DNA of 64,000 nucleotides from assembly GCA_039704465.1 (NCBI GenBank), contig JASFAU010000008.1, positions 806,001-870,000 of the forward strand, given 5' to 3'. Position 1 is the stretch's first letter. The number at the start of each line of letters is the position of its first letter. Positions 63,046 to 64,000 of the stretch are shown here, in pieces. Source of the stretch: Plasmodiophora brassicae. Its lineage: Eukaryota; Endomyxa; Phytomyxea; Plasmodiophorida; Plasmodiophoridae. Made by a program: the position numbers and the translations under genes. The notes below the pieces were generated by a model that was given only the letters and a program-made list of their open reading frames with translations, was not told the DNA's origin and searched no databases.

Positions 63046-64000
63046 TCAGAGGAAGGTGAGCCCGCGGGACACGATAGTGGCGGGCAGCATGGTGACGGTC
63101 GAGCCGGGCCAGGACGACCAGAGCGACGCGAGGCGCGCGCGTGCCGTACCGTGCTCGCCGAGACAAAGAGCGAACGCAGCATCGTAGCCACCAGCTGTTG
63201 GTCATCATTAAGTGAGCGACGGCGATGGGTACTAACTGACTGGGCGTACCTCCTGGGACTCCTGCACAAAGGACACCTGGCACCGACATGGTCTTATCGA
63301 GCAGCATGGTTTGACTGTCCGGCTCAATGCCAACGCTGCACTGCTCGCCCATTGCCTTCATGTTCCTGCGAATCGCCTCGAACGTTACGCGAATGTCTGC
63401 CAGAACGCTTCCGACTTCGGTCGCGGCCCACTCTTCGGGACACGGCTCCGCGCAGGCATTAACGTCTCGCCGGTATGCACTGAAGTCCACCTTGGCCAGA
63501 TCCGACAACTTCACGAACAGAGCGCGGACCTTGTCGTTCAGCAGCGCGATCGAAGCCCACATCGAATTGGCTTCCTGGGGACAGGCCGCCCGCCACTGCA
63601 GTACCTGGCGAACCATGCCAGGTGTGGAGCTGCCTCCACGAATATCGGCAAGGACAAGGGTAACCAGAGCAGGTATTTCCACTGGACTCGATTCCATATC
63701 CCATAGGGTACCGTCCAACAGACTCGATGCAACCAGTGCCGGCGTCATCGAGGGCCCCAGTAGCCGAGACAGGACCTCCGATGATAGTCGACGATAGACC
63801 TGACTGCCGAAGAACGCGGCGCTGACGTCAAACCCGCTTCCGACCTACCAAGTACCCACCATCAACATTCATAAGCATTGCAGTATTGTCCCGCGGATGC
63901 CTACCTTGCCCTGGGCAGCCGAATGGCACAGTTGAGCCGTGCGATGGCAGATATTCATCCAGTCGCTGTCGGCGAATTCCGGCTTGGCTGTCGTGGAGCC
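63046..64000 (-). CDS. ERG8: Phosphomevalonate kinase (3' part; continues beyond the window)
   Basis: A GHMP kinase of the mevalonate pathway. Exons: about 63960-63905 (Asn-Ile-Cys-His-Arg-Thr-Ala-Gln-Leu-Cys-His-Ser-Ala-Ala-Gln-Gly-Lys) splices into Val-Gly-Ser-Gly-Phe-Asp-Val-Ser-Ala-Ala-Phe-Phe-Gly-Ser. Then come Leu-Ala-Asp-Ile-Arg-Gly-Gly-Ser-Ser-Thr-Pro-Gly-Met-Val and Gln-Thr-Met-Leu-Leu-Asp-Lys-Thr-Met-Ser-Val-Pro-Gly-Val-Leu. After an intron, Gly-Val-Pro-Gly|Ala-Gly-Gly-Tyr-Asp-Ala-Ala-Phe precedes the stop at 63046-63048. These are family hallmarks. The N-terminal half lies to the right of the window. One exon has antisense copies near 47.3 and 49.3 kb. Confidence 0.9.

Overview
This window is nuclear DNA from a GC-rich, compact genome of a flagellated unicellular eukaryote. 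Genes are split by very short introns (about 40-70 bp, GT...AG), intergenic spaces are mostly under 300 bp, and both strands are used. Four products point to motile cilia or flagella: CFAP52, TTC8/BBS8, a CFAP20-like protein and the kinesin-binding protein KIFBP. Mitochondrial proteins (Rieske protein, NDUFS6, TRIAP1/Mdm35, an MTRFR-type GGQ release factor) show respiring mitochondria. No marker here fixes the lineage. A plasmodiophorid or other rhizarian is my best guess, and that is inference only.

Layout. 1-8.04 kb: a complete Mutator-like element (1054-8035, 9-bp target duplication) with a FAR1/MULE/SWIM transposase and a Ulp1-like C48 protease. The protease gene is split by a young LTR element (2065-3671). 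8.3-10.6 kb: a Tc1/mariner-type element at a TA target, with a frameshifting duplication in its transposase gene. 11.2-12 kb: three consecutive long hairpins made from inverted copies of coding-like sequence, then an array of GCTACAT palindromes. 12.1-26.3 kb: two small membrane-protein candidates, CFAP52 tail-to-tail with TTC8, three tandem EVE-domain genes, an ATP-grasp-like gene, 6-phosphogluconolactonase, the Rieske protein and a MORN protein. 26.4-46.4 kb: a tetraspan protein, pyruvate kinase, DPH6 fused to RidA domains, TRIAP1, the GGQ factor, P5C reductase, KIFBP, NDUFS6, DDB1, a CFAP20-like gene, two tandem GT17 glycosyltransferases and MCMBP. 46.5-55 kb: an accessory, decaying region. 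It holds a novel WH2-central-acidic (VCA) protein gene, two more VCA fragments forming a roughly 300-bp-armed palindrome, a frameshifted GH5-like pseudogene, and two more inverted repeats built from coding sequence, one of them from a kinase-like pseudogene. 55.1-64 kb: a DEK-C/HMG-box/IWS1 gene, a tRNA-like gene, a large intronless gene of unknown function, a GPI-anchor-like surface protein, asparaginyl-tRNA synthetase and the 3' part of phosphomevalonate kinase.

The most unusual theme is repeated fold-back duplication. At least six inverted repeats between 11.2 and 54.8 kb are made of gene fragments facing their own reverse copies across spacers of 3-53 nt. In addition, pieces of the phosphomevalonate kinase exon at 63.9 kb recur, antisense, just downstream of two VCA genes. 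If transcribed, these loci would form long double-stranded RNA, so an endogenous hairpin/small-RNA system is the main hypothesis to test. Template-switch mutation or library fold-back artefact are the alternatives. The tandem triplet of bacterial-type EVE proteins is the second candidate for an undescribed function.
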